Positions 25,834-37,113 of a stretch of DNA of 64,000 nucleotides are shown here, piece after piece. Under the pieces are notes generated by a model, which had not been told where the DNA came from, ran no database searches, and saw only the letters and a program-made list of their open reading frames with translations. The position numbers and the translations under genes are program-made. Position 1 is the stretch's first letter; each line of letters opens with the position of its first letter. Origin of the DNA: Cymbidium sinense (taxonomy: Eukaryota > Streptophyta > Magnoliopsida > Asparagales > Orchidaceae); contig CM038221.1 in the NCBI GenBank assembly GCA_021442155.1, forward strand, positions 27,123,906 through 27,187,905, in the 5' to 3' direction.

Positions 25834-27386
25834 CAACACATCCAAATGTGTTGGATGGATATTACATCTTCAAGCAAAATCACAACTTTGAAATTCCACT
25901 CAACACACCTCGCATGTGTTGGGTTGGAATTTTACATTAAAAAAGCACATATGAAACCTCCATTCAATATACCCACATTTATTGAATGAAAGTTTCATTT
26001 CAATCAAAATCAAAATAAATTTTCAAAAGCACATATGAATATCTCCATTCAATATACCCAAATTTATTGAATGGAAATTTCATTTCAAATAAATGACATT
26101 ATTTTGAAATTCCACTTAACATATTCCATATATATGATTATTAGAATTTTTCAAAAGCAATAATCACATAAAATACATCTTTGAAAATGAAATATAATGA
26201 TTTCCATCTTACATACCTAAATTTGTTAAATGGAAATATCTTTTTTCAAAATCAACAAAAACAAAAAAATTTTAAGAATATATTTGAAACTTCATTCTAG
26301 CATACCACATTTGCTAAAATGAAGTCTCCCTTTTCCAAAACAAAAAAATTAAACATATTTTGAATCTCAAACACTCAAATGAATCAATTTCAAAAAATTT
26401 TTTAAAAAAAAACACATTTGAACTTCATTTAGCATAAAAAGTCAAGTCTCCATTTTTCAAAAAGATCAAAACAAAAAAGAACACTTGATTTTATTCTTTA
26501 GCACCATATTTGCTAAAGTGAAGTCTCCATTTTCAAAACAAAATCAAAACACAAAATTTTAAACATTTTGAATTTCATTTAGCATACTCAATTTGCTATG
26601 AAATTTCCATTTCACAAAAATTAAAAAATACATTGAACTTCATTTTAGCATACCAATTTGCTAAAGTGAAGTCTCCATTTTCAACAAAAATCAAAAAAAG
26701 AAACACTTTTGATTTCATTCTTTAGCATACCATATTTGCTAAAGTGAAGTTCCCATTTTCAAACAAAATCAAAACAAAAAAAATTAAACACATTTTGAAT
26801 TTCATTTAGCACAAAATTTGCTAAGTGAACTTTCATTTCACAAAAAGAAATACATTGAAACTTCATTTTAGCACACCATTTTGCTAAAGTGTCTCCATTT
26901 TCAATCAAATCAAACAAAGAAACATATTAGATCCTTAGCCAAATTTTCTAAGGATCCTACTTTTTCAAAATCAAATTAAAATCAAAAGAAACACATTAGG
27001 ATTTTCTTAGCATATTCAAATTTGCTAAGAGTCCTATTTTCAAAAAATTTCCAAAAACAAAACACACTTAGATTTTCTCATTTAGCATACCCAAATTTGC
27101 TAAATGAAAGTTTCATTTTCAGATCACAAATGACTCACAAAAAAAGCAAACAAAGAAAAAGAAGAAATTATTTTCAAACACCCCACTTAGCATATCCAAA
27201 TTTGCTAAGTGAGTAGATTCCAAAAAAAAAAAATCAAAATCAAATTGACCCTTTACTTTAACATACCAAATTTGTTAAATAAAGGTCCTCAAAATAAAAT
27301 AAAAAATTCAAATATGAACCTATGGAAGCATCTCTTCAAAAAATATTTGAACCCATTTTCAACATATCCAAATTTGTTGAAAGTGG
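25834..27386 (+). repeat. Tandem array of about 20 hairpin units in the 5' leader
   Basis: Roughly every 55-105 bp there is an inverted repeat around a short loop, most often a form of TACCCAAATT. Units are separated by A-rich spacers such as TTTTCAAAACAAAATC. Clear units: CAACACA/TGTGTTG (25834-25853), the same plus ATTCCA/GGAAT (25893-25930), CATTCAATA/TATTGAATG (25961-25988), CCATTCAATA/TATTGAATGG (26045-26074), TTTCCAT/ATGGAAA (26201-26236), CTTCATT..TAGCA types (26289-26325, 26490-26525, 26572-26605, 26637-26672, 26713-26750, 26800-26830, 26859-26892), GATCCTTAG/CTAAGGATC (26930-26956), AGGA..CTTAGCA/TGCTAAGAGTCCT (about 26997-27036), CATTTAGCA/TGCTAAATG (27079-27106), CACTTAGCA/TGCTAAGTG (27184-27211), TTTAACA/TGTTAAA (27257-27279) and TTTCAACA/TGTTGAAA (27357-27382). 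Weaker ones lie near 26105-26150 and 26420-26450. Stems differ from unit to unit yet remain paired. It is non-coding. Confidence 0.85.
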
Positions 27387-28280
27387 ATTCTACATTCAAA
27401 AAATTCCTCTTCCAATCAAATCTCAAAATCTATTCTAAATAATTTTGAAACACTTTCAAGATGTTGAGTATGGGTTCAAATTCTGAATTCTAAATTCAAA
27501 ATCAACAGGAATCTAATCCACATTTATTTTCAACATTGCATACTTTCGTTCAACATCGCCTATAGTTCGAGCTGATGGCAACAGATATGTTTACCTTTCC
27601 CATGGGATGGACCGCCTCGTGATCCTTCCTCGCTCTAACTATGCCACCTCATCCACTTTGGATGAGGCTTTGTGAGGCCCATTACATGTGAGGGACTCCC
27701 CATGACCAGTAGCAAAGTGCGTGAGCTGGTCATTCATTGACATGCCATCGATTTTGATTTCCTCACCAAGAGGAAGGCAAAGTGGCAGTTCCCACTATAG
27801 TGCTGTGTATCTCTGCTAGGGCTAGCACCCACTCATTAGCATCTTCCAAGGGGAAGGCTCCTCTGATTTTGAGGTCGGATCTAGCTCTTACTCTACTCGC
27901 CCCACCAAGACCCAAAGAAAGAACAAGAACTGCATGATAAAGCGTTATCATACTCCCATCGCTAGGGAGATGGTGGCAGCTACATGGTCAGAGGAGTTGC
28001 CCACTTTATCCGGGTTACAATGAACCCTTCCATCCTCTCGGGTACAGAGGATGCGAGGATCTGCTTCACCTCCACTGGTTCGCCACCACCAGAGTGAGGA
28101 GGTCATATGCCAGCCTCCATTTAGTTTTATGCCGTGGCTGCTAGACGATGAACCGGACTCAATTTGATTTGAGATCTCATATCGTAGCATGGGAAGCATC
28201 TTAGGTAGAGAGGGCGGAGGCCCATACTAGTTCATATCACCAGAGTGGAGGTTTAGGCTGTCCTCTGACTCATTGATTTT
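27387..28280 (+). other. Leader between hairpin array and gag
   Basis: No protein or repeat is recognised here. Base composition shifts from A-rich leader to mixed sequence near 27540, so gag may begin in this stretch, but I could not follow a frame. ORFs on the minus strand at 27763-28199 have no recognisable motif and look like chance ORFs. Confidence 0.4.
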
Positions 28281-30200
28281 CTGACACCCCTACCCATCGA
28301 TCATACCGACAATATTCTGCTCATGGGGACTACCCATCATAGAGAGAGCTCCAGAGAGTCGGTGTCTCCACCACACCGCTTCTACCCCCCTCCATCTCAT
28401 GTCCATGTTTCAAAGATTCTCCCACCAAAAGGCCCGGGAGAAGAGAACCTTAATGATCCCGCTATGCCAGTGATCCCAACCTTCACACCTCATTGAATGG
28501 TGAAGAAGGAATGGACCTCAAAGTATAGTGGTCATCCTTCACCACCACCACCATAAGACATGAGATGATTGTAGCAAGTTGTGAGGAGAAGGTGATACCA
28601 CTGCATATGATGATAGCCTCCTAGAGTGTCACCCCATGAAAATTCAGGATGTAGAGCATTTCTTCCAGCGAGTATAGCCCTCACAAGGTTGATTCTCCAG
28701 CAGCAGGGGAGGTTCGGTGCCTCACATTACATGATAGTGATCCCACCACCGATCAGCTGAAGTAATTTGTGTCATTTCTGATAGATTATTCTCTAGATGA
28801 TATAGTGGCTCATTATCTAGGATAAGAGATCCTAGATATGGTGAGGAGAGAAGATCCTTTGATCCCAATGAAGATGATTTATTGGGAGACTGGGGTTTGC
28901 ATGGTGGTAGATACTGGGGATCCTCAGAGAGTAGTAGACTATGGAAGGTGTTGAGGTGAGGAAGACACCCACTCACCCAACACCTCACAATAAAGCAAAA
29001 AAAAGATGAAAAGATAGATAGGATGGAGAAGAGGCTCAAGATCGAAGCATATCTTAGCATTCAAAACCAAGCCCCACTTCATCCTACCACCGAGACTAGT
29101 CACCAGTTGGTGCATGTCTTGGACCCACCAAGACTTTACCTGTAGAGCAAGGTAGCACCAGATGTATAGAAGGTAGTGGATAGTACCTCCATACAAGAAA
29201 AAGATATCAAGATCATGGTTGAGCAGCAGCTAAAGGAAGCGCTGGCTCAAGTCCAAGGAGGATCATCAATTGCAAAGGATAGACCCTACACAGAGGAATT
29301 TGATGCAATCCAATATCCTAAGAGGTTCGTGCCTCCTTCCTTCAAGTGTTTTGATGGCAATGGGAACCCAAGGTAGTACTTTACTCTTCCCTCTCTTTTT
29401 CAGTAGGTTAGTGGGTATAGCATTTGACTGGTACGCTAAACTTTTCAATAGTTCAGTGAAGACTTTTACTGAGTTGGAGCAACTATTTATCAAGAGATTT
29501 GCTGTAGCTCAACAAAGGGTCACTGCATCTCATATGGCTCAACAAAATCGGTGAGTCCCTCATTGATTACATTCTCGATGGCATAATTTGAGTATGAAAT
29601 GCAAACCACATGTTTAAACAAAGATGCCATCGAGATTCGCTTAAGAATATCCATGGCCCCTTCATGCTCAAAGGTTTCACCATCAAAACTTTTGAGAAAT
29701 TAATCAACAAGGATAGCTTGTAAGGAGAAGCCAAACAGCTTTCTAGATCTACCAATAAAGCCAAAGTCATAAGGTATATGAGAAGAAACTGGGGATAGCA
29801 AGGATAAAGGGAAAAAGCCGCCAGAAATTTGAGAGACTGCTCTCCACCGCTTCCACCTCCTCTACCACCATCGACACTGGCCGCACAATAGAGCCTCCCC
29901 ACCACACCTCCTCCTCGCCCACATCATTAGTAGCAAGACACATACTCCGTAGCTATGGTCCACCTACTTTTGGATAAACTTAACAAAGCCTTATTCATTT
30001 AAGAGGGAGGTAATCGAAGATCTTTAAGAATCTCTTAAAGAAGCTGATTTTACTACCCAACCTAGAGACCGGAGAGGAAGTGGGCAAAAGCAATGATCCT
30101 AACTTTATCCCTACCACATATGGTCATGTTTTGGAAGATTGCTTCACATTTAAGGACCGCTTGAACATAGCTTCAAGACCGGCTATAGTCATCCCAAGGA
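28280..30200 (+). pseudogene. gag: gag of the giant element (broken)
   Basis: Gag forms the particle of LTR retrotransposons. Several frames must be joined to follow it. At 28981-29080 there is a charged stretch that includes EKRLKIEAYLSIQNQ. At 29176-29376 an open piece ends in YPKRFVPPSFKCFDGNGNP, the usual start of the plant gypsy capsid domain. After a frameshift near 29380-29410 follows GIAFDWYAKLFNSSVKTFTE (about 29413-29472) with ELEQLFIKRF after it, a typical capsid motif of Tat-type elements. A second frameshift follows near 29550. At 30118-30170 YGHVLEDCFTFKDRLNI is the single His/Cys motif seen near the Gag C-terminus of this clade. Stops and frameshifts make it non-functional. Minus-strand ORFs here are shadows. 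Confidence 0.72.
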
Positions 30201-30862
30201 ATACCCATGGAACAACCATCCATTAGGGTAATCCTTGGGGATACTTATGATCCTTCCAAAACCAAAGAAGGTTGGGATATCTCCTTATCCAAAACCTCTA
30301 AGAAATTATCAAAAGATCAAGAAACTTTCCTCGAAGTCGCTCAAACCTCCAACATCAAGGAAGGTTTGCAAGTTGTCAGAGCCAAACTCAAGGAAAGGGG
30401 AGCTCAAGAAGCAAAGATGTGCCACTGATAGCCAAGAAAGTGCAACCACTAACCGAAGTCCAGCCTCCTGCACCTATACAACTATCGCTTTCAACTAGTT
30501 CTTCTTCTAGTAGACATCAGATGATGAGGGCATCAAATCCTCACCCCTCTTTTTACTTGATTTCTACTTTGTACCTCCTATCAAATCCAAGAAATTGAAG
30601 AATAAAGCTAGCTTGAATTATATCTATGTCACTTAATGGGTTGTCTAAATCTATTCCTAATAACTCTTCAAGTCAAAACAACAATTATAATAATTGATCA
30701 CCTCTTTCTCGATTAGTTGATTTTCCTACTATGAATGCTAAGTTTGCCTTGAGATAGACTTGGAATCATCTTCTGAGGGTCCCGGAGAAGTCGTAGGTGA
30801 GCTGATGCATGTAGAATCTTCCATTACCTGCCACAAGAGATCACCAAAGTCAACCTCCATAG
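30201..30862 (+). pseudogene. Gag-to-protease linker
   Basis: The sequence looks like remains of coding DNA, with short open stretches at 30207-30428 rich in Lys, Ser and Glu, but no domain is recognised. In Tat elements a variable linker of this kind separates Gag from the protease. The frame used by the protease opens after a TAG at 30860. Confidence 0.45.
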
Positions 30863-31654
30863 TGGCAAGGTTCTACCTCCTGGCAACCTCAAGATGAGGG
30901 AAACAAGTCATTGGTTCGTGAGGATCGAGAAGCCCCTCCACAGGATGCTCCACCCTTGGATATGCTTATGGAGGATCAGTCCAAGGTGGATTACAATGTC
31001 CTTTCTCACCTAAGAAAGTTGTCATCTAAGCTAAGCATATACGACACCCTTGTCTTATACAAAGAGATGAGGGAGTCATTAATCAAGGCTCTTCTTGATC
31101 CTGAAATATGCTTAGTTCAACTGACCGCTATTGGTGAGGAGGCACATTATTTTAGAGAAGCCCAGGAAATCATGGAGCACAACCATCCCCTCTACATTAC
31201 AATTGATATGGGTAAATTCAGACTTGCCAGAGTTCTCATCGATCCAGGTGCATCAATGAATATTATGAGTCTAAAGACCCTTGCATATTTGAGGATCGAT
31301 ATCTCCACACTCCACGGAGATCAGATGATATTGAGAGGATTCAATGAACAATGCGAGAGAGCTTTAGGTTTCGTAGCATTACCTTTAGAGATAGGTGACT
31401 GGAAGACTAAAGCCAAGTTTTATATCATTGATTCGAATACTTCATTCATCACTTTTCTCGGTAGTCCTTGGATACATCAGAATAAGATGATTCTATCCTC
31501 CCTCCATCAATGCATCAAGTTCAGGAAGGATGTGATTGAATACTATGTCAAAGGATATGAAAATCCATTTTCAGTTAGAGAGGTGAGATATATGAGGATG
31601 CGACCTACTATCTTCCTCAAAACACCCTTTCTCATGAACTTGGACAAAATTTAA
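30863..31654 (+). CDS. Retropepsin-like aspartic protease region of pol
   Basis: One frame is open from just after the TAG at 30860 to the stop at 31652-31654; there is no ATG at its start, so it was read as part of a larger polyprotein. Counting from the TTG at 30911 it gives 247 residues. Residues 103-115 read FRLARVLIDPGAS, where Asp111 is the catalytic residue and Pro replaces the usual Ser/Thr of D[S/T]G. Residues 182-189 read FLGSPWIH, the second protease signature (usually LGRPWIH). The enzyme would cut the Gag-Pol polyprotein in the particle. It is the longest open frame of the element and is flanked on both sides by broken sequence, so it is probably a relic that has not yet picked up a stop rather than a working gene. 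Confidence 0.75.
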   Translation, partial: WQGSTSWQPQDEGNKSLVREDREAPPQDAPPLDMLMEDQSKVDYNVLSHLRKLSSKLSIYDTLVLYKEMRESLIKALLDPEICLVQLTAIGEEAHYFREAQEIMEHNHPLYITIDMGKFRLARVLIDPGASMNIMSLKTLAYLRIDISTLHGDQMILRGFNEQCERALGFVALPLEIGDWKTKAKFYIIDSNTSFITFLGSPWIHQNKMILSSLHQCIKFRKDVIEYYVKGYENPFSVREVRYMRMRPTIFLKTPFLMNLDKI

Positions 31655-32586
31655 ATTCTAAAGAAAAAGAAAATAAAGAAAAAGAAAAAATAAATGAAAA
31701 TGAAAAGAAGAATGAAAATCCAATTGAACAAGAAAGAGAAATTAAAGAAGAAATAGAGCCACATATCACATTCCATCCACAGTTCATTCCATCATATGGA
31801 CATGTGGGTAGGATGACTTAACCTCTACCAGGCAGAGGTAGAGGCAAAATAAAGGCGGTCAGGGTGGAAGACTTTGGCCTTTAGCCAACAAAGTTATGTT
31901 CCAGTTCATAAGAGTGCCCCTACTATTCATATAGACTTGAAATCCAGTTCAAAGGATGAGTCCAATGTGATTAGCATACCAACAAACCCCTCTCAACTAG
32001 TTTCATTGGAGGTGACACTCGAGCTAGACAACGATGAAGAATGGGCCTCCAAATAAAGCAAAGTATTCGAATCAGATGTATGTAAAACTATCATGCAGCA
32101 GTTAAGAATCTTAGCTCTAGCCTCACTTTCATCTCAAAAAATTGAAGGTTTAGTAGTTAAGGAAGCCCCACAGTCTTTCAAAGATATGAAGCTGAAGAGA
32201 TTCTTTTTAGGATCATCATCCTTAAGTCCTGAAGTTGATGTAGAACTTGAGAAAAACTCATATAAAGAATTAATGGAATTACCGTTTGGCTTTTACTCAC
32301 CTTGTGTTCATAATATTATACAAAAAGGTTTGGTTCCTCATACATGATCAAGGCATAGGTCAGAGTATTTTTTAGAAGGCGTGGCAGTGTGGAAGCACAA
32401 TCGATCGGACTAGGATTGTTCTGATGGGTGTCATGATGATGATGCTTATTTTTTACCAATCATTTGGAGTCTGATAGGTTTTTTTCACACACCACCAACT
32501 CTTATGAGAATGTGTGTTTAGAAATCTCAAATGATTGAGATGATCTCCAAATCAAAGATGCACCACCAGAATTTGAAGAGGAGATC
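31655..32586 (+). pseudogene. pol linker between protease and RT, left of L5
   Basis: A Lys/Glu/Asn-rich low-complexity stretch (31660-31750) is followed by PLPGRGRGK (about 31828-31855) and two open pieces, 31874-32056 and 32093-32347, the second with KEAPQSFKDMKLKRFFLG. Such linkers are common between the protease and RT of plant Tat elements. It ends in PPEFEEEI at the AGATC target site, where L5 was inserted. The reading picks up again at 40043. Several stops are present. Confidence 0.6.
32582..32586. repeat. Target-site duplication AGATC, left of L5
   Basis: AGATC directly precedes TGTGGTGAAA and recurs at 40038-40042 after GGTCAACA. Both flanks are pol of the giant element. Confidence 0.9.
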
Positions 32587-33940
32587 TGTGGTGAAATTTT
32601 ATATATTGATTTCTAAAGAAGTAAAATATATACTTACATCTTCACTCTATGTGGGATAAAATGAAGATGAAACTATACATCTCTTCTTTTTATGCATTTT
32701 TGAGACCACGTAGATCCATAGATATTCTTATTGAGGGTGATTGTGTATGACATTGAGGAGAGGTGTATTATCTCGAAAGATAGAAGTCACCACCCTATAA
32801 TGGACCTAATCTCCTCAACAAAGACTCCTAAGGATAATGGGTCTGCATATGTACCAAAGATTCTTCATCTACTTTACATGGAAAAGTAAAGTAGGGTTTA
32901 TTTTAAACTGGGTTCATTAAGTTTCCTACAAGGCAAGCCCCCATAGTTAATTACATCCTAAGGAATGAGATCCCTTAGGAATACTCTTGATTAAGGTAAA
33001 TGATCGTTATCTCCAAAGATTTTAATAGGTAGGACCATGAATCGATTAGTTTATTTTGGAAGATCAAATGGGATTGATCAAAGAGAGGGAGTTATTATTG
33101 AAGCCAAAGGAAGATAAGTAGGAGATGCTCACAATGCTAGGAAACTTAGCGAGCATCTCAAACTTTCCTATGGTTGGGCTTTACATTTTCAAAATTGAAT
33201 TATTCATTTGAGTTAACTTTTTATTAGAAGTTTAGGGCTTATGATTCCATAACACAAGGTTAGAAAAATGCCTAAGAGGTGAGGATTTATGCTTATGGCC
33301 CATAGAAGGGAGAAAGCAATCTCAGAACCTAAATCTAGGGAGCTTTAGCGAGGGGGCCTAAATCTAAGGCAAAAAATGGGTATTTGGTTTGCCCTCCATG
33401 CGAAGGATAAACCACCCAGCTTGGACTTTCAATTGCACGGGGTGATTGCCAACTAACTCCTATAATTTTAAATTCATGTAGGCAAGTCATATGCTATATG
33501 TAAGATAGCTAGGATTATTTATTTAGAAAGAGACTAAGTCCTTAAACTCACTCTCTAAAGACTAGATCATGTAAGATGCTTCAAATGGCCTAAATCTGCA
33601 AATCATATTACATGTTATTTTTTAATTTTGACAATCATTTGACTTGGGATTATAGGATTCATATGCCTAATGCATGAGAAGTAAGATTATTGGCCAAAAT
33701 CGTGAGAAGGGAGGAGGTGTGTTTCCACTATGGCTCTCAAAGGTCAAGCCAAATTTCTCTAGTAAAGGTGGAAGCCCTCCAATCAAGAGTGAAATAAGAT
33801 GTTTTTGTGCATGATGTTGTAAAAGAAATACTCATCAAGCTAAGGGGTTGCTAATTCTTTTATCTTGATTTTTAATCTAAGCTTTAGGTGAGGTTATGAG
33901 TTCTTTATTTTAATTTTGAATTGTTAAATTTAGTAGAAGA

Positions 33941-34072
33941 TTTATTTTTTCCTAAAAATCTAATCCACATCCAGGCCATACATCAAACAAGGAAGAAACT
34001 AGAAAAGGATTGTGGTCAGGCACCATCGGACAAACCTGAAAATAAATTGGGTAGCTGAGCTCTACCCTTATA
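33941..34072 (-). promoter_or_regulatory. Putative TATA to poly(A) block of L5
   Basis: On the minus strand, TATAAG reads from 34072 to 34067 and AATAAA from 33946 to 33941. The distance is about 70 bp shorter than in L1, L4 and L6, which points to a small deletion between them. Confidence 0.45.
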
Positions 34073-37000
34073 CAACCTGGATTATAAATGAATTAAGTAT
34101 AACTAAGTAAGGAATTCATTATTATGGGGGTCTTCAAGCTTCATTTCTTTATTCTTCTTTTTTTTTTTTTTCTTTGGTTCCTTCTTTTGGATGGTTGGAA
34201 GGTGGCTGCTCTAAAGGCTTCACATGGTGCATAAGATGAGATTTTATGACCAATGCTCATCCTAATCCCCCATAACAATCATTCCAAAATCTTAATTGCA
34301 AAAATACATGAAAAGGAAAAATAAATCTAACTAACACCTGCAAAATAGAGATTAACTAAACAAACCATACAAATCACAAGCATGTATATTGGACTTAGCA
34401 CCCCACACATGGGTAACCAAGTCCATCTGGCCTATTGGATTATGCTTAGAGGTATGAGCACCTGCACAGCAAAAAGCAATTATATTTTTATTACAATGTC
34501 CCTTAAATACAATCCCATGCAGAAGACAATGGTTAGACTAAATCACCCTACCAATCATTCTACACACATTCACCCTAACATCCAGACTAAAATAGAACAT
34601 CACAAAATAAAAGCAAACATCAAACCATACACCACCCTAACCTAAAGCTAGAAGTGGTGACTTAGTCTAATGTGTGTGCTTTAGAAGGTTTGTGTGGTGC
34701 ACATAACTATGGTTTTAAGGTTTGAATTTTCTAAGTGTGAAGATGCTCAACTTAGATGGGTGGTTTTATTTAAGTGTTTAGTTGATTTTATTTTGTATCT
34801 TGGTTTGGTTTAAATGAATCCTACAATTAATTACTAAGTTTTAATGAGATGGAAAAGAGAAGAGAACTTCTCTTTCATTCCCCACCTTAATTAATTTCTA
34901 AAGTTGATTCATGTTTTTTTTAGTTTTGTTTAGTGAATATTTTATTATGTGTTTTAATTAATCCTAAGTTTAGATCAATTCTAAACTAACTTATTCAAAA
35001 AGAAAGGCATTTTAAGATTAAGTAAAGTGGACTAAATTCACAAAATATACATTGCTTCATTTCTTTCCCAATATGTATAACATGCATATGAATGAATCCT
35101 ATGCATATCTATACATACAAATGAGAATGTTTAGCACACTTTATGATGAATGCTAAGTGGTTTACTTAAGAAAATTTGAATACTTTATGATGCATAATTT
35201 TCATTAAGTAGAAAAGAAGTTTTCTTATCCACTTTTTCACATGCACACATATAAGTATAAAATGCATAAGTGAGTACGATGCCATTTTTAACCAGGGGTA
35301 TAGGCTATAAGACCTACTTAGGGCTACTTAAAGCCTCGCAACCACAGGGGTTGTCCAGACTAATATACCACTTTCCTTAAATACAAGCATATGTACAAAG
35401 AAATGAATGGAAAAGAAAGTATGCAAAAGTTTGTATTGGTTGATTAATTTTTGTTTATTCAATTTATATGTGTGAATATGAAGATCCTTCTTAGGTTATA
35501 ACATGGAACGGGATAAGAGTAGATTTGAGCAACTGTTATGTTCTTTTAAAAGAACCATACACTTTGCACATCTTATTCAAATCCATGTTAAGAGGAAAGA
35601 AAGGAAGCAAACATATAACCCATTTTTATATTCACATGCAAACTTATAAATAAAATATAAGTAACACACTTTCTCAGTTTTGGTAATTGATTCATATATT
35701 TTGAAAATACTTTAGAATTTAATAGTGATAATAATCATTCATATTTTTTACTTTAGCCAAAACATACAATTTGACATAAAGAAAATATTTTATTTTTATT
35801 TTGATTTTTGAAAAGAATGGATGCATGAAATTCATATGACATACACATTTAGCATGTTAGGAAAGAACTAAAGTGATGAAAGCATGTAAAAACATTCACC
35901 AATTAATTCTAAAGACAATCTCATGAAATAAGAAAGTTTAAAGTAAATCAAATTATTTTTAAAGAAGGTTTGATTTTATTTTAAGTTTGATTTAATTTGA
36001 CAAATGTGAGGTGAGTTTGCTATTTCTAACCCATTCCCACATATGTTGGTTATTTTAGTTTAATTTTTAGGTGATTAGATGATTTTTATATGTTACTTTG
36101 GTTAAGGTATGAATTAAGCATGTTAATTACCCCTTACTTATACCACCTTAGCATAGTTAACCAAATAATTATGAGCCAATGAGATGACATAAAACTACAT
36201 AAGGAATTTAAATCAGCAATGCACCTAGTAAGAAAAGGGTCTAATGCATTTGGCTCATGATTAATGATTAATTAAACTAAAGGGGTTTTAATTTAAGTAA
36301 TTTTATAACCCGTCTCACACATGTGAGTTGAGTTTTGATTTTCTTAATGTACTTAGGCTTTTGAACATTTAAGCATCTACCCAAGGTAGATTAATTGAGT
36401 TCTAGAAAGTTTTATAATTTTATGAAATTAATTAAGGGGATTAGTGAATTAACCCTTAATTAAGGATGGACTAAGGAAGAAAAGAGGGTTTAGGGAATAT
36501 CTCAAGGAAAGTATCCCAAAATTAATCCCCAATCCACATACTCACTCAATCAAAACTTAATTGACTCAATCATAGGGTTAACCACTAACATTATCATTAC
36601 ATTAAGGTAGTGATTAAGGAATGACTAGCAATTCTCCTAATTAAGCCACCAATAAATCCTAAGAAAATTAGGAGAGGCTGGGGTCATCCCACGAATAATT
36701 AATGGGTACTTAGCAAAATAATATTCTTAATAAAACCCAAATTCAGAGAAAAATTTTATTCAAATTCTATCAAAATCAATTTTAAAATATTCTATATTCA
36801 ATTATCTATCCAATGCAATTTATTTTATATTTTTCTAATTTTTTTAGGATTAGATATGAATTTTAGAATTCCATAACTAATTAGAATATTTAAATACCCT
36901 AGTTAAGTTTTAATTAGTTCGCATGGTGTTGGCCGTGTGCTTTTCACTTGGTGCAACGATTGGATAAACTTCGTCACGTATAGCGTCGCGTGGCGGCGCT

Positions 37001-37084
37001 ACGTGCTTTCTCGACCATCCGATCAAGGATCAGCGAGATTAAAGTCCGCAATCGGAGGAAAATCATGGGAGGCTTTTTGCTTCA

Positions 37085-37113
37085 CCATCCATCCAAAATG
37101 CGAGGATGGATGG
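37085..37113 (-). other. GC-rich hairpin of L5
   Basis: CCATCCATCC (37085-37094) and GGATGGATGG (37104-37113) form a perfect 10-bp stem around AAAATGCGA. It is the counterpart of the hairpins in L3 and L4. Confidence 0.65.

Noticed and set aside
25834..27386. Repeat array with regular spacing, CRISPR-like at first sight
   Set aside because: Units are not identical, the spacers are A-rich and alike, there are no cas genes, and the setting is a plant retrotransposon leader.
28722..29905. Overlapping minus-strand open frames of 75-112 codons
   Set aside because: They lie opposite gag, which is recognised on the + strand by its capsid motifs.
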